In this document: positions 5,559 through 7,043 of the stretch, piece by piece | How the letters are laid out: every line of letters begins with the position of its first letter | How positions within the stretch are numbered: position 1 is the first letter of the stretch | Assembly (NCBI GenBank): GCA_947463165.1 | Contig: CANHSW010000107.1 | Location: forward strand, 1-7,043 | DNA length: 7,043 nt | Direction of reading: 5' to 3' | Source: Cyanobacteriota bacterium | GTDB lineage: Bacteria > Cyanobacteriota > Cyanobacteriia > PCC-6307 > Cyanobiaceae | Position numbers and translations under genes: made by a program | Notes under the pieces: model-generated | What the model saw: the letters and a program-made list of their open reading frames with translations, nothing else | Told to the model about the DNA's origin: nothing | The model's database searches: none

Positions 5559-5732
5559 TCACTCGCAAGTGTTGGGTAAATGAATCAAGGGTGGGGCGAG
5601 CCCCCTGCCGATGGCGCGGCTCTGTCCGCGGATTGCGGCGGCGATCAAGGCGGATATCGCGGCACCATGATCGGTTGCATAGAGGCCGCGATGCTGGCGC
5701 CAATGGCTAGGCTGGTTCTCGGGGCTGGCCAT
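5559..5732 (-). CDS. Small hypothetical protein convergent with glgX
   Basis: ATG 5732 opens a 57-residue frame ending only 3 bp from the glgX stop. The first half is hydrophilic with a cluster of aromatics and histidines (SHWRQHRGLYATDHG), followed by a small-residue helix (AAISALIAAAIRG) and a short tail with one cysteine. The frame also stays open to ATG codons at 5777 and 5774, which would add 15 residues. The tight convergent packing and protein-like composition favour a real gene. Against it, there is no Shine-Dalgarno site, the window shows no second copy to compare, and GC-rich DNA often has chance open frames. It resembles short conserved hypotheticals of picocyanobacteria, but I cannot name a family or function. 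Confidence 0.45.
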   Translation of the reverse strand: MASPENQPSHWRQHRGLYATDHGAAISALIAAAIRGQSRAIGRGLAPPLIHLPNTCE

Positions 5733-5753
5733 GGGTAGGTTTCGGCGCTGGCC

Positions 5754-5759
5754 TATAAT
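5754..5759 (+). promoter_or_regulatory. Consensus -10 box (TATAAT) for the 5799 gene
   Basis: A perfect TATAAT stands 39 bp before the ATG at 5799 in an AT-rich leader, giving an expected start of transcription near 5766. No good -35 hexamer is seen at 16-18 bp spacing, so it may depend on an activator or the match may be chance. Confidence 0.45.
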
Positions 5760-5798
5760 TTGCCTAGATAACATCATTTATTAGTAACAGATTCAGCA

Positions 5799-6050
5799 AT
5801 GGACAGCCCCGAGCCAACCGATACCAAACCCCAGGTTGATCGCCGCCGCCAGGCCTTGATCGAATCTTTGCAGCAGCGATTTAGCCAGGCTTGCCAGCGC
5901 CGCGATGCTGGCGCCAAGCAGGCCCTATTCAAAGAGGCGGTATACCTGGGAATTCAGCCCACTCTTTTGTTCCCGCAAACGACGAGTGCAGGCGCAGAAG
6001 AAGCGGACACATTGCCTAGCGAGTCAACTCAAGGGATGACACTCATTTAA
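5799..6050 (+). CDS. Small soluble hypothetical protein, 83 residues
   Basis: ATG 5799 to TAA 6050 encodes 83 residues with no signal peptide or membrane segment. Residues 1-12 are Pro/Asp-rich and probably disordered. About 13-50 looks like a charged helical hairpin (VDRRRQALIESLQQRFSQAC, then QRRDAGAKQALFKEAVYLGI). From about 51 a QPTLLFPQ segment leads into an acidic, Ser/Thr-rich tail. The gene has its own likely promoter element (TATAAT 5754) and a strong terminator 32 bp after the stop, so it looks like an independent single-gene transcript. I recognise no domain. The helical core suggests a protein-protein or regulatory role, but this is speculation. Confidence 0.7.
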   Translation: MDSPEPTDTKPQVDRRRQALIESLQQRFSQACQRRDAGAKQALFKEAVYLGIQPTLLFPQTTSAGAEEADTLPSESTQGMTLI

Positions 6051-6082
6051 CCTAAGGAAGACCCGAAAATCTTAATTCTGCT

Positions 6083-6125
6083 AATTTACCCATGGAAGTT
6101 ACCAGGCATGGGTAAATTTTATTTT
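6083..6125 (+). terminator. Strong intrinsic terminator after the 5799 gene
   Basis: AATTTACCCATG (6083-6094) and CATGGGTAAATT (6107-6118) form a perfect 12-bp stem around a 12-nt loop, followed by a T-rich run (TTTTATTTT, 6117-6125). It lies 32 bp past the stop at 6050. The opposite strand has no comparable T-run, so it chiefly serves the plus-strand gene, though the stem may also block the converging ABC transcript. Confidence 0.85.
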
Positions 6126-6178
6126 GGCTTAGTTCTGGATTTGCTCTGGCTTTACTCTGGTTTTCTTTTGGCTTGCGT
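6124..6178. repeat. 11-bp tandem repeat, five units
   Basis: Units TTGGCTTAGTT (6124), CTGGATTTGCT (6135), CTGGCTTTACT (6146), CTGGTTTTCTT (6157) and TTGGCTTGCGT (6168) follow one another with TGG spaced at exactly 11 bp. The array begins within the terminator T-run and lies between two convergent genes. The rest of this spacer, to 6260, shows no gene. Confidence 0.8.
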
Positions 6179-6260
6179 GGATGGCTAGCGCTCTACGCAG
6201 TGCTGTCCACCGGTTGAGAGGCTTGTCATGCGAGCAGCCAGGCAAAACATTTGGATGGAT

Positions 6261-7037
6261 TTAGCAGGGTGGATTGGGACCGGAATCGAGTTGGCGCAGT
6301 TCATCGGCCAACTCTTGGCGCAGGGCCAGAAAAGGTTGGCTTAGCCGCAGCTGACGCAGGTTTGAACGATTGAATTTTGCCTCTAGGCTGCGTACGATGC
6401 GGCCCGGTCTTGGAGCCATCACATGAATGCGCTGGGCCAGCAGTAGGGCTTCCTCCAGGTCATGGGTGATCAACAGGGCTGTCAGTCCGGTGCGCTCCCA
6501 GAGTTCATGAAGAAATTCCTGCATCGATTCACGGATCTGTAAATCTAGAGCTCCAAATGGTTCATCCAGCAACAGGATCTGCGGCTCCGCTGCCAGAGCG
6601 CGGGCAATGGCAATGCGCTGCTGCATGCCGCCTGAGAGTTCCTTTGGCAGCCTCCTGGCCACATCGGCCAGGCCAACCACCTCTAGAAAAAAAGCTGTGC
6701 GTTCTCTAATCTCTTGCCTGGAACGCCCCTGCAATTGCATGCCAAAGGCAATATTTTGGGCGGCAGTTAACCAGGGGTATAGGCTGTACTTCTGAAACAC
6801 CATGCCCCGCTCTGAACCAGGAGCTTTAACGGTAACTCCGTCAACCCTGATTACACCACTGCTGGGCAGTTCCAAGCCAGCTACCAAACGCATCATCGTA
6901 GATTTGCCGCAGCCAGAGCTGCCCACCAGGGCCACGAATTCACCCGTTTGAATTGAGAAATTGATTGCTTCCAGCACCAGCTTGGCCTGGCGGCCACGGC
7001 CAAAGCGTTTACAAACATTATCGATCTGTAGGTGCAT
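6261..7037 (-). CDS. ABC transporter ATP-binding protein (NrtD/SsuB/TauB type)
   Basis: This 258-residue ATPase should power an importer for a small anion-type solute such as nitrate, cyanate, sulfonate or taurine. It belongs by overall pattern to the NrtD/SsuB/TauB group, whose members are about this length. Walker A is GSSGCGKST (39-47), the Q-loop is FQKYSLYPW with Q82, the signature is LSGGMQQR (134-141), Walker B is ILLLDEP (154-160) with catalytic E159, the D-loop follows at GALD, and the switch histidine is H192 (LITHD). All ATPase residues are intact. There is no extra C-terminal substrate-binding-like domain as in NrtC. The start is ATG 7037. A TAG two bases upstream in another frame (7042-7040) could be the stop of a preceding permease gene, but the window ends there. 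The substrate cannot be told from the ATPase alone. Confidence 0.92.
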   Translation of the reverse strand: MHLQIDNVCKRFGRGRQAKLVLEAINFSIQTGEFVALVGSSGCGKSTMMRLVAGLELPSSGVIRVDGVTVKAPGSERGMVFQKYSLYPWLTAAQNIAFGMQLQGRSRQEIRERTAFFLEVVGLADVARRLPKELSGGMQQRIAIARALAAEPQILLLDEPFGALDLQIRESMQEFLHELWERTGLTALLITHDLEEALLLAQRIHVMAPRPGRIVRSLEAKFNRSNLRQLRLSQPFLALRQELADELRQLDSGPNPPC

Positions 7038-7043
7038 GGCTAA

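Noticed and set aside
4864..5703. Long minus-strand ORF antisense to glgX
   Set aside because: It shadows a GC-rich, intact GH13 gene; its sequence is Arg/Cys/Ala-rich with no domain.
1..7043. A new multi-gene defence, mobile or biosynthetic system
   Set aside because: The recognisable genes are mostly housekeeping ones on mixed strands, with no transposase, integrase, nuclease or toxin-like neighbours.

Overview
The window looks like a piece of a GC-rich picocyanobacterial chromosome (Synechococcus/Cyanobium type). This rests on the gene set (GluQRS, HU, GlgX-type isoamylase), on coding regions that mostly lack clear Shine-Dalgarno sites, and on one HIP1 octamer (GCGATCGC, 4348-4355). The lineage is inferred from recognition of the proteins, not from a search.

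Layout. 1-305 holds no confident gene, only a short tandem-repeat array and a doubtful 22-residue ORF. 306-578 (-) encodes a small secreted protein and 613-729 (+) a 38-residue single-helix membrane protein, transcribed divergently. 730-1002 is non-coding and contains a 64-bp imperfect palindrome. A minus-strand block follows, read right to left: a metallo-beta-lactamase-like protein that lacks most metal ligands (2598-3257), HU (2113-2388), an intrinsic terminator (2042-2066), and GluQRS (1003-2040). The plus-strand glycogen debranching enzyme glgX (3468-5555) diverges from the MBL-like gene across a 210-bp spacer carrying a 17-bp tandem repeat. After glgX come a tightly convergent small ORF (5559-5732, -), a small unknown gene (5799-6050, +) with a strong terminator, an 11-bp tandem repeat, and an ABC transporter ATPase (6261-7037, -) whose partner genes must lie beyond the right edge.

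The annotated genes are mostly housekeeping: tRNA(Asp) modification, nucleoid structure, storage-glucan breakdown and solute import. They do not form one pathway. I found no phage, insertion sequence, CRISPR, toxin-antitoxin or defence system. The least expected feature is the non-coding DNA. Several spacers hold decayed short tandem arrays with different unit lengths (16/12, 13, about 12, 17 and 11 bp). One array runs into the 3' end of gluQRS and supplies its C-terminal tail, and another places repeated GGAGG motifs upstream of glgX. The gluQRS start codon also abuts the T-run of the upstream terminator.
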